A stretch of DNA of 64,000 bases from Lucifuga dentata (GCA_014773175.1 VXCM01000140.1:256679-320678), one strand, 5' to 3'. Positions 48,878-60,747 are shown, counted from the stretch's first letter. Made by a program: numbers and translations. The notes: a model not told the origin generated them from the sequence alone.

Positions 48878-50506
48878 CTACGTATTTACAGATTATTTTT
48901 TGCAAGAACTTGTGTTAGCTAATCTTGATAGCTTTTTTTTGTTGCATTAATTAAACTTATGAACGTGTAAAAGATTTAACACCCAGAAAATTATATGCAT
49001 ACACATATAAACATTTACTGTCCATAAGACAAGGCTGGAGTTTTGTATTTTTACATGAGTTCCCTTACAGTTTCACATATAATCACATTAATCATCCACC
49101 TCATTCAGCCTGAGTTAGAATCTGCACTTTTCACCAGAGCTGCACTGACGCGTCTTTGCCGTCCTCTTTATTTTAGTCAATATGGACGAACTCTGAGTGA
49201 TTTAACTCAAGAGGCCACTCTGGCTATTCACACACACACACACCCCTGAAGCCCACCACGGCTGAATAATGCCAGCATCTCCATTCAATTCACGTCCATG
49301 CCCCTGTATTTCAAAAGACACTTAATTTCATACTTGTTTACGGCTCTCTCTGGAGATCTAAAGTTCAAAATCACATGCATTTTTAATTCCAAATTAAGCC
49401 AGGCAGGAGGAAAGAAAAAATTCATGTTCACTACATTTTGACAAACATGACCTCCCCTCGCTGGGTAGAGGGATTATGCGGAACAAAAGTTGGCCCACTC
49501 GCCGTACCAGGGCTTAAGGCTATTGGGGCGACAGATTAGAATATCTTTCACCCTCTCAAGGAGATAAGAGAGACACAACCATCAGAAAAACATAATGAAC
49601 TCGTGATCTTCCACCGCCAAAGAGTACGTGTGAAGCTGAGATTCATAAATCTTCAAAACAGCGATGCAGATTTGGTTTCTCTCCCCTGTGAGCTTATTTT
49701 AAAAAAGCTCCACTTATGTGTTTCTTAATGCTTAAAACATGATCTGGGTTATCAAAAATGGCACTAGGTTAGAAACATATTCCTGCTCATTGTCTTCTCC
49801 TGGAGGAGTATGCATCACCAAAATGACCCCCCTCTGCATGGCTGTTTGCGGCCTTATTTCTTCTCTTATTATTCCAGATAATTACAGATATGTCAGACGT
49901 ATCACCATATGACGTGGGCTGACGACGGCGCGTTGCGAGCTGTAAGCCGAAATGACACGGTGATATATCTAACCCTGTCCCACTCTCAATTAGCTCCTGG
50001 TGCTCCAGGTTAATGGAACTTTTGATTGGGGAAAACTTGGCTTTCCTGGACACCCACTTCCTTATAGAGAGGGAGTATGGGGGTGTCGACCTCGTCCTTA
50101 TCTGCTGCTGCAGAAAGACGAGTTACTCTCTTCTTCTCATGTTGTTTCCGCTGTGTAAATGTACCTAATCGTACAGGACGCCACCATGCTTTTCCATTTG
50201 GCTTCTTTGTTAATGTTTTGCTTGGCGTTTGTGTAACAGATGCATTATAATGAAAGCTGGATGATTTTTTTTTTTTACTCATTAAATTTAATGCTAAATC
50301 TGAGGTCATTTTCGGAATTTTTCCCCAGATGGAAATTTTGTCAACTTTCTCAAAAACAAAAAAAAACAGGTTTTGACAAATAATGTGCAGAATCAGTTTT
50401 GGACTGTTCTACAGAGTTTTCAGATTTCCTTTTAACCTGAACACCACTTGAGGTTTTATCAGGAAGTGACTCCAAATTTTACAGTGTCATTTTTGGATTT
50501 TTGCAG

Positions 50507-50771
50507 GGCCTCTCCTCTCAGTGCCACCAAACTACCAGCAGAGACCGCTAAAAAGGAAAACCAGGCAGAGACGGTGTGTGAACTCACTTCAGACTCATTC
50601 TTTGTTCTTGGGAGGTCAGAGAGATTACCGGACACACAGTCAGCCTCTCACTGAACATCCCTCTGCAAAAACGTCCTCCAGCCAAACACAGCCGCTATCA
50701 GAGAACAACAAGAAAACACTGGCCCTCCAGGCATCTTCCTCTTCCTCCACCTCCTTGGAACAAATGCATCA
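50507..50771 (+). CDS. candidate exon of an unidentified gene (B1)
   Basis: This is a 265 bp segment between TTTTTGCAG and a consensus donor GTGAGTTT. One frame stays open for all 87 codons: it begins PLLSVPPNYQQRPLKRKTRQ, is Ser/Thr/Gln-rich in the middle, and ends in SSSSSTSLEQMH. It leaves in phase 2 and the next candidate exon completes the codon. Low-complexity polar composition with basic clusters suggests a disordered protein segment. A second frame is open for 48 codons only. No family is recognised. Confidence 0.42.
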
Positions 50772-51691
50772 GTGAGTTTCTCTTTGGCTTGTTTGTGGCG
50801 GTGTTGGAGGCAAAGTGACAAGAGCAATACAAGAGAAACATTCCTGCAATTTCCAAAAAGAGCTTAAGGTGGAATTATTCTTCAAGGGGAGAGCTGCTGC
50901 CTCTCCTTTCTCCTTCTCTCTCTCTCTCCCCCCTTGTTTACTCACCAAAAAGAGATTTACCCACATACACACACATACATACACATACATCTCTCCTGAG
51001 GAATGGCTGGTGAGCAGGGAAGAAATGTGCCCTGACACTCTCCCTTCCCTGCGGCGGCTGGATGCCAGAAACAAGCTCTGTTTCTTCCGAGAGATCTTTT
51101 ACTGAAGATGCCAGGGATTAAGAAAGAGGAATAAAAAAATCACGGCAGGACACTGCTGTGTCACCGAGCATTAAACAGCCATAAACTCTCAGGTTATGAG
51201 ATACTCCACACAAAATAGGTCAGACCAGGCAAAAAGAGAGAGGAAAAGGAAAGAGACGGGGTTTGATTTTCATCCTTTTTGTTTTAGCTTTTTCCTCCAA
51301 GCCCTGATCCCTCTGGACTCTGTTCTTAGTAGTCAGTGTGTTCATTGTGTTCATGCAAACATACACACATGTTCAACGCGCAAAAAAATTTTCATCTTAA
51401 CATATTAAGCTCAGAAGTCTTTTTTTTTTTAAACAGTTGACAAAATCTGCCAGTTCAGAAGCAAACTGGTTTGTATTGGTAGCAGTTTAAAATAATCCCA
51501 CTGCAAGACTCTGTAATATCAAAAATATCTGATAAATACTAGATAACTAGGAATATCTGGAGATCTACAGCTGAGATCTGAGTATTTTGCAAAAAATAGA
51601 CATAAATAAGTTTAGATACTTCAGTCTACAGGTGGAATTCATTTCATTACATAAGTTCTAAGATATATTTGCTGTTTTGTTCTCCTCGCAG

Positions 51692-51763
51692 CTATCATGG
51701 GAATTCTGAATTCTGGGACATGGACTGCAGTGACTCATCGAGAGACAGGATGAGCTTGTTAAG
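51692..51763 (+). CDS. candidate exon of an unidentified gene (B2)
   Basis: A strong acceptor (GTTCTCCTCGCAG) and donor (AAG before GTACGT) frame 72 bp. Only the frame dictated by the preceding candidate exon is open: YHGNSEFWDMDCSDSSRDRM, then SLL. The agreement of phase, strand and open frame across two exons is the best evidence for a real gene in the left 60 kb. It leaves in phase 2. Confidence 0.45.
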
Positions 51764-51929
51764 GTACGTTACTTAATGTACAGGATTGTCCTTAAAATAA
51801 TAGTGAAAATCCACAAAATTGGATTTACAAGGTTTTCACCTGACAGGATAAACTTAAAGGAAGGGAAGGAAGGCAGGAAAGAAGAGTAGACATATCAGTG
51901 GCATGAGTTTATGTAAAATGCAAATCTGC

Positions 51930-52040
51930 AAAATAAGAGTAACTACAGCTGTCGGAGCAAAAAGTACTTCTGAAATATGGGAGAAAAGTAGAAAGTCTCC
52001 CAAAAGTACCAGCATGAAGTACATGTACTACTACTACTAC
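51930..52040. repeat. AAGTAC-rich interspersed repeat fragment
   Basis: AGAGTAACTACAGCTGTCGG, AGCAAAAAGTACTTCTGAAA and GAAGTACATGTACTACTACT match the usual order of motifs in this fish repeat. It ends in a short CTA run. Confidence 0.6.
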
Positions 52041-52949
52041 CCCGTGTATTTAGTTAATATCCACCTCAGCGGCAACCTGCCTTTCTGCCATTTTGAAAGA
52101 AGACCAACCGAGCGTTTCCCGTCGTCGTTATCTTTTACAAAAACGCCAGCCGTGTTCTGAATAATTCAGCGCGCTGCCTCAGCGAATGCAAACAGAATAA
52201 AACATCCAAAGTTATGAGGCTAAATATGAACAAACAGCATGTAAAAGCATTCAGGAAACGCAGCGCGACAGATGAGGACAGCGTGTTGACTGGCTGGATG
52301 GAACCGTTGCATCCGCTGCCGCCATAATGGTGTTCGTCCTGTCAAAGAGGCGCAGCCAGATGACACAGTGGACCTGGAAAGGTTTTCTCTCTCTCTGCAT
52401 GCAACACCCTGCAAAACAATAACGGGGATTCAGCAGCTGCAAATTGCACTAAAATTTCCCAGTCTCTTTCTGTGAATTATTAATGAGAGGCAAACCTAAA
52501 AAAGAAAAAAATACAGCAGCGCAGAATGCTATAAAGCTGTAATTATGCCACAGAATGAGGAATGGAACAAAGATGTGGGGGCCCAGACAGAAAGTGAAAC
52601 TAAGAGCTGGACAGGGAGGGGAGGAAGAAAATATAGTTTTATTATTATTATATGCAAAATGCCCAAACTGCAGGATTGATGGTGAAACAGAGTCCAGAGA
52701 ACTCAATTAAAACTGGAATGAGCAACAAAATCTGCATCGTTTTCAATCAGCAAGAAAAAAATTAATGGAAAAGAAGGATTCCAAATGCTTTATAATACAG
52801 GATCTTTTTAGGAATAATAATCTAAATATGTCAGTTTTTTAATGGAAAAACAGCCTCAGTTTGAAACTTGAGCTTAAAGTTGGTTTACAGTTAAATCTGA
52901 ACACTTGATTTTAAAAGATTAAACTAACATGAAAACTATAATACAGTTT

Positions 52950-53034
52950 CATGTGGAAAATGCAGTAATGTAACGTGTATGTGGGTGTGATTTAATGTGT
53001 TTAACCATGCAGAATCACCGCTATGGTCCTTTAA
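52950..53034. mobile_element. TTAA-MITE terminal fragment (copy G)
   Basis: It is a right-end fragment: TGGAAAATGCAGTAATGTAA, then TTTAACCATGCAGAATCACC, then GCTATGGTCCTTTAA. The open frame seen across it on the minus strand repeats that of the other copies and is not a gene. Confidence 0.7.
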
Positions 53035-53679
53035 GTATTTTTGTGTCTGCTTATGGAGGCTTCTCCGCTCTGACGTCATTTTTATAAAAAAGGGAAAGAC
53101 AAAAACTGATTTAAAAAGAGATTTACGCTGAACTTTGCAGTTTGTTGTTTTGTGTTTATATTTCGACAGTTTTGTCCTTATAATTTGACTTTTACATGCC
53201 TCTATTATCTGACGGTTCATATTTAAACTATATTTATGGATTTGTTTCTCTTGTTTTGTGTTGTGCTGTGATTTTATACTATCCTCGTATGAACCCAGTT
53301 TGTTTACATGTTGAATTATATCAGTTGATGGATCTTTAATTTAATTATTGTTGTTGTTGTTGTTGCTGCTAATTGGTGCCAGATCTCACCTGTTGACTGT
53401 ATAAGATGCAACCCACACGTTTACACTTTTAATTTCATATCTGCCAACATTTAGCTCCGATAACAAAAGAAGTTTTGTGATGCACGCTTTTTATGAATGT
53501 TTTCTATTTTTACTTCTCTCTTTTTTTTTGTTTTTTTAGCATTATAATTATCAAACGTAGAAATATGAAGTATCAGAATTGGCTTTGGCTCTGAGACGTC
53601 TCTATCTCTTTAACTTGAAAACATCACATTTTTACTCTGAAGCCTAACAGATCTAGAGTGTGTTTGCATGACATACCTC

Positions 53680-53810
53680 AGTGTTAGTGCTGTTCTAGAG
53701 ACCCCTACACACACACACACACACACACACGGTCATCTTTTGGTNAGTGTTAGTGCTGTTCTAGAGACCCCTACACACACACACACACACACACACGGTC
53801 ATCTTTTGGT
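53680..53810. other. assembly gap with 65 bp flanking duplicate around a CA repeat
   Basis: An N at 53745 separates two identical 65 bp copies beginning AGTGTTAGTGCTGTTCTAGA and containing a CA run. Confidence 0.9.
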
Positions 53811-53826
53811 GAATGATTGAGAAAAG

Positions 53827-53892
53827 TCTCTCTCTCTCTCTCTCACTCACTCACACACCAACACTCACACACACACACACACACACACACAG
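53827..53892. repeat. compound (TC)n/(CA)n microsatellite
   Basis: TC, CTCA and CA runs in succession. An open frame through it is spurious. Confidence 0.93.
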
Positions 53893-54045
53893 AGCAGCAG
53901 CAGAGTGAACGAGTGCTGAGGCCCAGCTGGGCGAGCGAGCTGCTCCTTCTCTCTCTCTCTCTCTCTGAGCTATTTGGTTGGTTATGGATCCCTAAGGGAC
54001 GCTGCTGCCTCCTGTGAGCTGGGAATCCTTGCCAGGCCTTACTTT

Positions 54046-54095
54046 ATGTGTGTGTGTGTGTGTGTGTGTGCGTGCGTGCGTGTGCGCGTGCATGT
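54046..54095. repeat. (TG)n/(CGTG)n microsatellite
   Basis: TG run passing into CGTG units. Confidence 0.93.
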
Positions 54096-55534
54096 GTTTT
54101 TAGCAGATGACACTGGCAGATCACAGCTTACTGGGGTGAAATTAGGTTGTTCACCTATCTGGAGCACAGCAGATAAAATTAAGTTTAGTTGTAAACTCTC
54201 AGACATCGGCTAAAAAGCAAATAAAAATACTAAATTATGACACGATGTCGGTGAAAATTAAGAGTGACACGAAGAAGAAAAATGTCTATCTCGAGCTGCT
54301 TTATTTTGCTAAGAACTCCTGTTTGTAGCAGATCATTTAAATTCTTGTTCCAAGATTTTTATCAAATTGGAGCAGCAGAGTTAAAAAAGTGAAGAGTTGT
54401 AGGATGTATAACTTATTTTTAATATTTGCAGTGAAGATGAAATGTTACATTCTCAGAGTTTTTGTTTGATAATTGCCAGTTTTACAGGATCAGCAATGAT
54501 ACTGGATTGAACCCATGATTATTCTGTCATCAGCAGGATCATAAATCTTAATATTTACAGCTTGTAGTTTTGAATATTTTCACCATCTTGAGTGTTTTTG
54601 TCAGAGTTGTAATTCGTAAATGTTGCATGATGAATTTTCTTATTTATGAAGACCATAAATAGTTTCATGGTGCCTAAATGAAGGTTTCTTTGTGGTTTAA
54701 TGAGGAAATACAAACATTGAACTCAGCTCTGATTCTGGTCAGATAGTTTTAGATTTGCCAAAAAAAAATAAATAAAGTATTTGTTTGATTCCTCCACTGT
54801 CTGATATCAGAAAAGATCTGCAGTAAAATATTTAAAACTTCATTAACCAGCCTTTGTTTGATAGACATCTTACCTGAACCTGATCCTCTGGTCCTCTATA
54901 AAATGTCAAAGTTGCTGCTGCTCAGGTCAGATGGGGTCAAAGGTTAAAAGCTGTTTGGTGAAAGTTGCTGCTGCTGCTTGTGATTCAGGTTTTGTGATTA
55001 TTGTGCAGAGATGCTGACAGACTGGATGTCAGATATGCTTCACATAGTCACTCTTTCCTGATGCTGTCCTGCCCTCTACTGGCCACTTAGTAGAACTGTC
55101 GCAGGCTAATTTACAAAAGGTGGATGGAGGAAATCTGATTTATCATGAAGCAGAATTGTATTAAAACATCTCATAAATTTGTTGAATTTTGCATGTACTT
55201 TGGAGTTTGCTATTATTGCAGTGTGTGTGTAATGTGTGTAATGACACAGAGTTTTCTTTAATTGAAGCTAATATTAAATAATTTTCAGTATTTTTAAAAG
55301 TGACTCTTTGTAGTGATTAATATTTTCAGATTCAATTACTTTTAAATTTAAGTAGATGGCACGGATTGGATGATATCTGGCTATGAATCAACGTGAACAA
55401 AAATGAAAAAGAAATTGCACATCCACAGTATAAGGTGCTTTACATGGGTAAAAATGAAAGCTTTTTCAGATTAAATAGTATTGTTGGCGTTATTTTTTGG
55501 AATTGCCTTGATTGATTGTGATGTTTGTGTTCAG

Positions 55535-55593
55535 CCTGAAATTTCTACTTGTGAACCGGAACCACCAGCAGAGACACAAATCATAGTAAACTG
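55535..55593 (+). CDS. candidate exon of an unidentified gene (B3)
   Basis: Fifty-nine bases lie between TTTGTGTTCAG and the donor GTGAGT. In phase 0 they read PEISTCEPEPPAETQIIVN. Spliced directly from the 51763 donor, the frame would instead be SLKFLLVNRNHQQRHKS and then a stop, so either a further exon lies between them or the protein ends here. A following acceptor at 55880 (TATTTCCAG) gives a stop within five codons in the phase 0 reading. Confidence 0.33.
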
Positions 55594-55629
55594 GTGAGTA
55601 AAATGACTTCTGTGCTGTATTTTGATAAG

Positions 55630-55632
<3 letters not shown>

Positions 55633-55679
<47 letters not shown>
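55633..55679. repeat. (TG)n microsatellite
   Basis: TG run of 47 bp, 40 bp downstream of the candidate B3 donor. Confidence 0.96.
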
Positions 55680-55682
<3 letters not shown>

Positions 55683-56040
55683 ATTTAAAATTCAGAAGTT
55701 AAAGAGGTTTCATTTAGTTAAGGACATAATTTGGTGGGTGAAAGTTGTATTCATAATCTCTGTATGTGTTTATATATCTGCATTTTCCTTCTGTGCGCAC
55801 AAACCTGTGTGTGTGTGTGATCTCCTGTCACTCCCGTCTCCTCTTCATTGAGTTCAAGGTCATCGTGCGGCTATTTCCAGCTCATCTTCGCTTTGATCCA
55901 TGTCGCAAAATGACAAGGTAACGCAACTCGGGGGGTCAGCTGTGTTACAGGAACGCTTTCACAGATCAGGAAAGAGGAAATCAATCCTGCCTGACAGTGT
56001 CTTCAGGATACTCTGACCTGACTGGACCATGACAGTCGTC

Positions 56041-56240
56041 TACACACACACACACACAATGAAGCAAACACACAGGACATGACAAATATACACCACACAG
56101 ACACACAAAGACAAAACAAGACAACATGCATATGCCCACACACACAAATTGGAATAACACACACACATTAACTTATATTGCTGACACACTAGCTTTGCAA
56201 CATGCAGCCCAAATATAGCCGTCACACACACACACACAGC
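56041..56240. repeat. CA-rich microsatellite cluster
   Basis: Several short CA runs in 200 bp. The minus-strand open frames here (many Cys-Val) are the reverse of CA repeats. Confidence 0.85.
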
Positions 56241-56451
56241 TGTCTCTGTCTGACACAGATAACCTCTGTCAGCTGTAGTTTGCAATCTCAAGGTGCATAA
56301 AGTTCATTGTGGATAAAACTCCAAGTGAAAAGTTAATTTCTGAAAAATCTTGTGTCTGTTTTTTGTGTTTTTTTTCGGGAGGAAAAAGCTCGGCTCAGGA
56401 CGTCATCACCTCATTTTCAGAAGACCTTCATCTTAAAGGTACAGCTTGATG

Positions 56452-57336
56452 TTAAAGGATCATGCCAGTGATTTTGCATGTTTGAGCTAACAAAATATTA
56501 CTTGCATACACGTTACATACTGCCAGTCAAGTTCTAAACATATTACTGGGATGGTAAATATTAGAATTGTTTCCAGACTGCCATTGGTTTCATTTCTTTG
56601 CAGTAAGCTATAAAAATCAACTTGTAGAGACTTCAAACGTGCTTAATATTGGTAATCAATCACAGTAAACATGACATCTGTTCAGTTTTTTTTATGCAGG
56701 CCAGAAGTTTGAGGCCACACCCATATTTTTTTAAAAATCATCAATACACTCCATTGACTCAGACCAAATTTATTGCACAGGAAGTGACACAAATATATTA
56801 AATAAATGTAAGTAATTAGTTTTCAAGAAGAATTAGTCAACAAGAGCACATTGTGTAGCTACTATGGCTACAGAAATGATTTTTAATGAAGGCATCAGTC
56901 TGTATTCGTGCACTGGCACTCCAGTTGTGTTCCAGCTCCCTTGCTGATGTGTTTTAACATCAATAGCTGCTGTCTGCCTTCTCCCAGATCATTTTGTGAT
57001 TAACTTGGTCCACAGTCTGCTCATGCTAAATTTGGGGGTGGCCTCAAACTTCTGGCCTGTAGTGTAATTTGACTGATTAAACACAGAGCTGCATGGATGA
57101 AAATGCGTGTCTCCGCCAGGGAATATAGTCCCAAGTTACCAAGAAATTAATACAGCTGTGCCTTCGCAATCAACCTTTGCAATCGTGCATAAGTTTTAGC
57201 AGGTGAAACATTGAATTTTTTTGGCAAAATAAGAAAAACTAAAAGGAAAATAGTTGGCAGTAATGTAAAATACTGTATATGCACGTAGTATTTAATGGGC
57301 TCAACAATGCAAAGCTACAGGTATGGTTATTTTTAA
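56452..57336. mobile_element. TTAA-MITE (copy H) split by a second transposon
   Basis: The left end TTAAAGGATCATGCCAGTG and right end CAGGTATGGTTATTTTTAA bracket family sequence in inverted orientation. After removal of the 56693-57066 insertion the two halves together match the reference element. Confidence 0.82.
56693..57066. mobile_element. short Tc1/mariner-like element with 22 bp inverted ends, inside copy H
   Basis: CAGGCCAGAAGTTTGAGGCC at 56697 is mirrored by the reverse complement ending at 57059; 22 bp are perfect, and the similarity continues for a few more bases. TA dinucleotides flank at 56693-56694 and 57065-57066, as expected for Tc1/mariner insertions. About 360 bp and no coding capacity. 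The end sequence resembles fish Tc1-type ends with an AAGTTTG(A/G)GG core; the exact family is not assigned. Confidence 0.72.
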
Positions 57337-59209
57337 GTACAAATTTGGTGTCAGGTAGAATCTGAAGTCACCCTGCATCCACATCAATAACTTCCATTTG
57401 TAAATATAAAACATGTATTCTGTGTATACAGTATGTCAGCTGTTTCCGTCTTCAGCAGTAACCTGCTCAACTCCCTCGGCGGTTGTACTATCTGGTGTTT
57501 CTGTGGCCAAACAATGCCTGTGTGCGCTGGCAGCCATTAGCCTGCCTCCCAGGTCATTGAGCATTCCCTGCTAGCTAATTACAGCAGGGCTTGTAGTTGT
57601 TTGCCCCCCCCCCGTTTTCTGTCTGGGCATCAGTGGAGGACGGTAGGAGGGTCGTGCAGGGGTTGGAGAGGGGTAGTGGGGGGGTATTTCTGACAAATGT
57701 GCCATCTCCATAATTAGCTCGGAAGCAACATATGAAACATTAAACACGTAGGGCGCTGACGACAATCAAAACATTTCATTTGTTGTCAATTATTCATTAC
57801 TTTGAAGGTTCTGAAGGGGTCGTTAATATGGAAATAAGCTTGCAATGCTAACAAGGTTGTAGTATCTGATTCCAAATCATCTGAGCACATGAGACGAGGC
57901 CTGCCTTTCACCAAGCATCCCTTCCTTTTCTTTTAGCCGAATTTTTTTTTGCCTTTTCTTGTCTCTCTATTGTGATTTCTTCTCTTATTCATGAAGCCTT
58001 TTCTCCAATCAAAACCATTTTTATGACTGGAAAAACAAGCTGCTTTCATCCGCTTCATTAAAGGAAAATAACAGTATTTGATGGAAATCTTTGATATCTT
58101 TAAGAGGCAAGTAGAAGTGAAACAGCTGCAAAACTAATCCAGTGCAATGCAGTTGTGCACACCATACTGACCAGGTGCATTCACTGCCAGTTTTTAGCAT
58201 GTTATCTAATATATATGTATGTGTAATGTATAATGGAGAGGAGAGGAATTTATATTATAATGTAAAGGAATGAAATGGAAGGGCATACATTGCCATACAT
58301 TTTATATTAGCATTCAGGTCTTCTCTCTTACTACAAAACTACCAGTGTTGATGTTATTTTTTGGTGCTTTTATGCAAAGCAAAATGTCATGTTAATGTCA
58401 CTGTTACTTGATGACATAATGATTTGGACCTTCCGGGGCCTATTAGACATATTTCAGGTTGAAAGGTGTCCACAAAACGATGTTAAAGTATTTTAGATCG
58501 TTTTTCTTCATATTTTTTGCAGCGTGCACCTGCCTTTAATAATGCGTATTTCCCCTCTGTGGCTGTCATAGCAGACCTGCCAGAAGAGCAGTCACTAAAG
58601 TTCCCCTGTCTGTAGCTTTTTACGCTTTAGTTCCCCTACAATTAATTAACGGGATGAAAAGTCCCACGCAGCACCTCGCCGCTGTGGCTACCTTTGCCAG
58701 CTGTCAAATCGGAGAGACGTGGACTGGAAAAATAAGCCCAGGGCTGGAGCTATTTAAGGTAATTAGATTTGATGCATGCAGCTCTCAATCCCTATTACCT
58801 GCCGCTGTGGACTGCCCGGGGCGCTGTTCAACTGGGGAGTTCAGCTTAACATGTCCCCACGCATGACAAGGGGGGCAAAAAAAAACAGCAAAAGCCAGGA
58901 GATGTTTTACAGAAGAAGGGGGTTAAGAGGCCAGAGGCTCCGCTCAGCTGAAATGTTGCTGATGTGTGAAGGTGTGGTGCATTTTGAGAATGCTGGGATA
59001 CTTTGCCATTATATATTATTGCATTTGCAAGATTTCAATCAGTTAAGTGTGATATCAGATGATTTTTTTTTTTTGCTCTACTTCTCTGTTTTAATTTTTG
59101 AAAAATCTTTGTTGCAACATATATCAGCCGAAGTATTGCTAACGTTTGTTCTCAAGAACTGATAACACCACTACATATATGTTCTGACCTTGCAAATAAG
59201 TTTAACAAA

Positions 59210-59400
59210 CATATCTACTCAATTGGAGTTCAACCCACATCCACAGCAACCACATAGCCAGAGATCAGATAGGAATCAGATCTAGGACCACATTTGCAAG
59301 TAGCCCAAATCTGATATGGAATAAATCAGATAGGCCTATATGGATCGCTAACCAAAAGCTGAATGTAGGAACTGATGTTTAGCTCATCAGGTTAAATAAC
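59210..59400. repeat. possible decayed interspersed repeat (CAGATAGG/AATCAGAT motifs)
   Basis: GATCAGATAGGAATCAGATC, TAGGACCACATTTGCAAG and AATCTGATATGGAATAAATC resemble a fish repeat with repeated AATC(A/G)GAT units. Family not assigned. Confidence 0.35.
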
Positions 59401-59975
59401 AGTATGAAGAGATTAAGGCAAATACGTACTTGGTGATTTGAAAATAACTGCTAGTGCCCTGACACGTAAAAGGCTTGACCACACTCGTTTTCATCGTAAC
59501 ATTTTGACTTGACAGGGAATCAAACCCACACGAGTCACTGAGCTATTTCTGAGCTTTGTGTTTCTTTTCTCAGACTCTGCACATGATTTGAGCCCACAGT
59601 CATCATTAAGACAGTAAATCTGCATATTCTTTTCTTTTCTTTACAGTACAGTCATTTTAAGGTTAAGTAGCCTCAGGAAAGACAAAACCAGCCTCTCCTC
59701 AATTATTTATTCTCACATCACCCCAAAAGATGACAAATGCTAATTCAGGTCCATTCCCCAGCTGGGCATCCGAGTGCTCATTAGTTTTAAAGAAGGTTAA
59801 TCCATTTAGGTTTTGCATATTGATATGCCAATTATGTCTAATCGTGGAATAGGCATCCGTCAAGGTAATAGTGCATAAACACATGAAAGAACATTAGGGA
59901 GAAGTCGGCATTATAATAAAGTAGGTGTTAATTGGTAAACGGAGGACTGTCGGCTAACTGAAGTGTGTAATGTAC

Positions 59976-59991
59976 GGGGGGGGGGGGGGNG
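59976..59991. other. single-N gap in poly-G
   Basis: N at 59990 at the end of a G run. Confidence 0.9.
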
Positions 59992-60369
59992 TGATTCCCC
60001 CCCAAAAAAAATCTTGTCATTTGGAAACCCCCATGCTGCGAACTCTCTCACCCAAACACTTGACTGAGGGGGAGGGTCAGGAGAGCAAGGGATTGTGGGA
60101 GCTATTATTTCAAATATGAGGTGTAAAGACTTGATAAGTTTGTTTCCAAAATAAGAAATAAAAGGAGGCGGAACATGAATCTTTCATTGGAGCTTACATG
60201 TCTCCACCTTCAGACTGACAACATATTTAACAATTTGTATGTCTCTCATTTTGCTTCTCGATTATATTTTCCAACAACATCAGTGTTGTAAACTGAAGTT
60301 GTGGATATCGGATTACCTTATCAGCACTTGAACACAGCATAAAAGAAAAACCCAAATCTGAATCATCAA

Positions 60370-60747
60370 TGAAATGTTTATTAATTGACCCTTGTTTCTG
60401 AAAAAGATATAACCCCAGATATAACTTGTTTTTTTTTATTTTTTTGAGATATCTTACAACAGATATTCAGACAAAATTATCACAATCTACTGTCACCTTT
60501 ACTGGTGGAGGTATAAAGGAAATTAGTGTTGAATAAGGCAAAAGAGAAAAGAACAATAGTGATATTGAAAAAAAAAAAAAATTCACCTCCAACTTTTTTT
60601 GTCTCTGAAAATACAGTATTACTTCCAATTTTTGACTTGTTGCAATGAAGACAGTTTTAAAACATATTTTTTTTTGGATAATAGGTAAAGTTTTATATTC
60701 TTCATTAGTCTGCAGCAGGCATTGAGGAGACTGAGTCAGTCTGTTCT
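60370..60747 (-). other. probable kynu 3' UTR with two poly(A) signals
   Basis: Downstream of the TGA, on the minus strand, AATAAA hexamers occur at 60435-60440 and 60377-60382. Either could end the transcript, giving a 3' UTR of roughly 320-400 nt. The stretch also holds poly-A/T tracts near 60570 and 60670. The assignment rests on position and hexamer only. Confidence 0.5.

Larger units (their letters stand above)
46548..50506. promoter_or_regulatory. mostly plain sequence; candidate regulatory block at 49440-50110
   Basis: 49440-50110 carries CCAGATAATTACAGATATGT, ATCACCATATGACGTGGGC, CTCTCAATTAGCTCCTGG and no repeats. A minisatellite (47221), a 16 bp duplication (48056) and MITE fragment F lie upstream of it. 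No gene recognised. Confidence 0.3.
52041..55534. other. no gene recognised; microsatellite-rich
   Basis: 52230-52620 is GC-balanced and may be regulatory. MITE fragment G, one gap and several microsatellites follow. The rest is AT-rich. Confidence 0.4.
55594..56451. other. no gene recognised; CA/TG repeats
   Basis: Dominated by TG and CA runs. A GT/AG-bordered 37 bp segment at 55881-55917 (acceptor TATTTCCAG, donor GTAACG) could follow candidate exon B3 but brings a stop almost at once. Confidence 0.4.
57337..60369. promoter_or_regulatory. candidate regulatory blocks at 57470-57790 and 58560-58880
   Basis: 57470-57790 has CTAGCTAATTACAGCAGGGC, CATCTCCATAATTAGCTCGG and TTGTCAATTATTCATTAC. 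58560-58880 has CTACAATTAATTAACGGGAT, AAGGTAATTAGATTTGATGC and CCAGCTGTCAAATCGG, and is open in all three plus frames because it is stop-poor, not because it looks coding. The rest is plain AT-rich sequence with a poly-G gap and a possible repeat at 59210. Confidence 0.33.

Noticed and set aside
53330..53410. 16 bp micro-exon between candidates B2 and B3 (GGTGCCAG to GTATAAG)
   Set aside because: It would repair the phase between 51763 and 55535, but a 16 bp exon chosen only because it fits is not adequate evidence.
59500..59570. tRNA-like motifs on the minus strand (TAGCTCAGTG and GGGTTTGATTCCC)
   Set aside because: The D-arm-like and T-arm-like motifs are only about 10 bases apart and there is no anticodon arm or acceptor stem, so it is not a tRNA. 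At most a SINE scrap.
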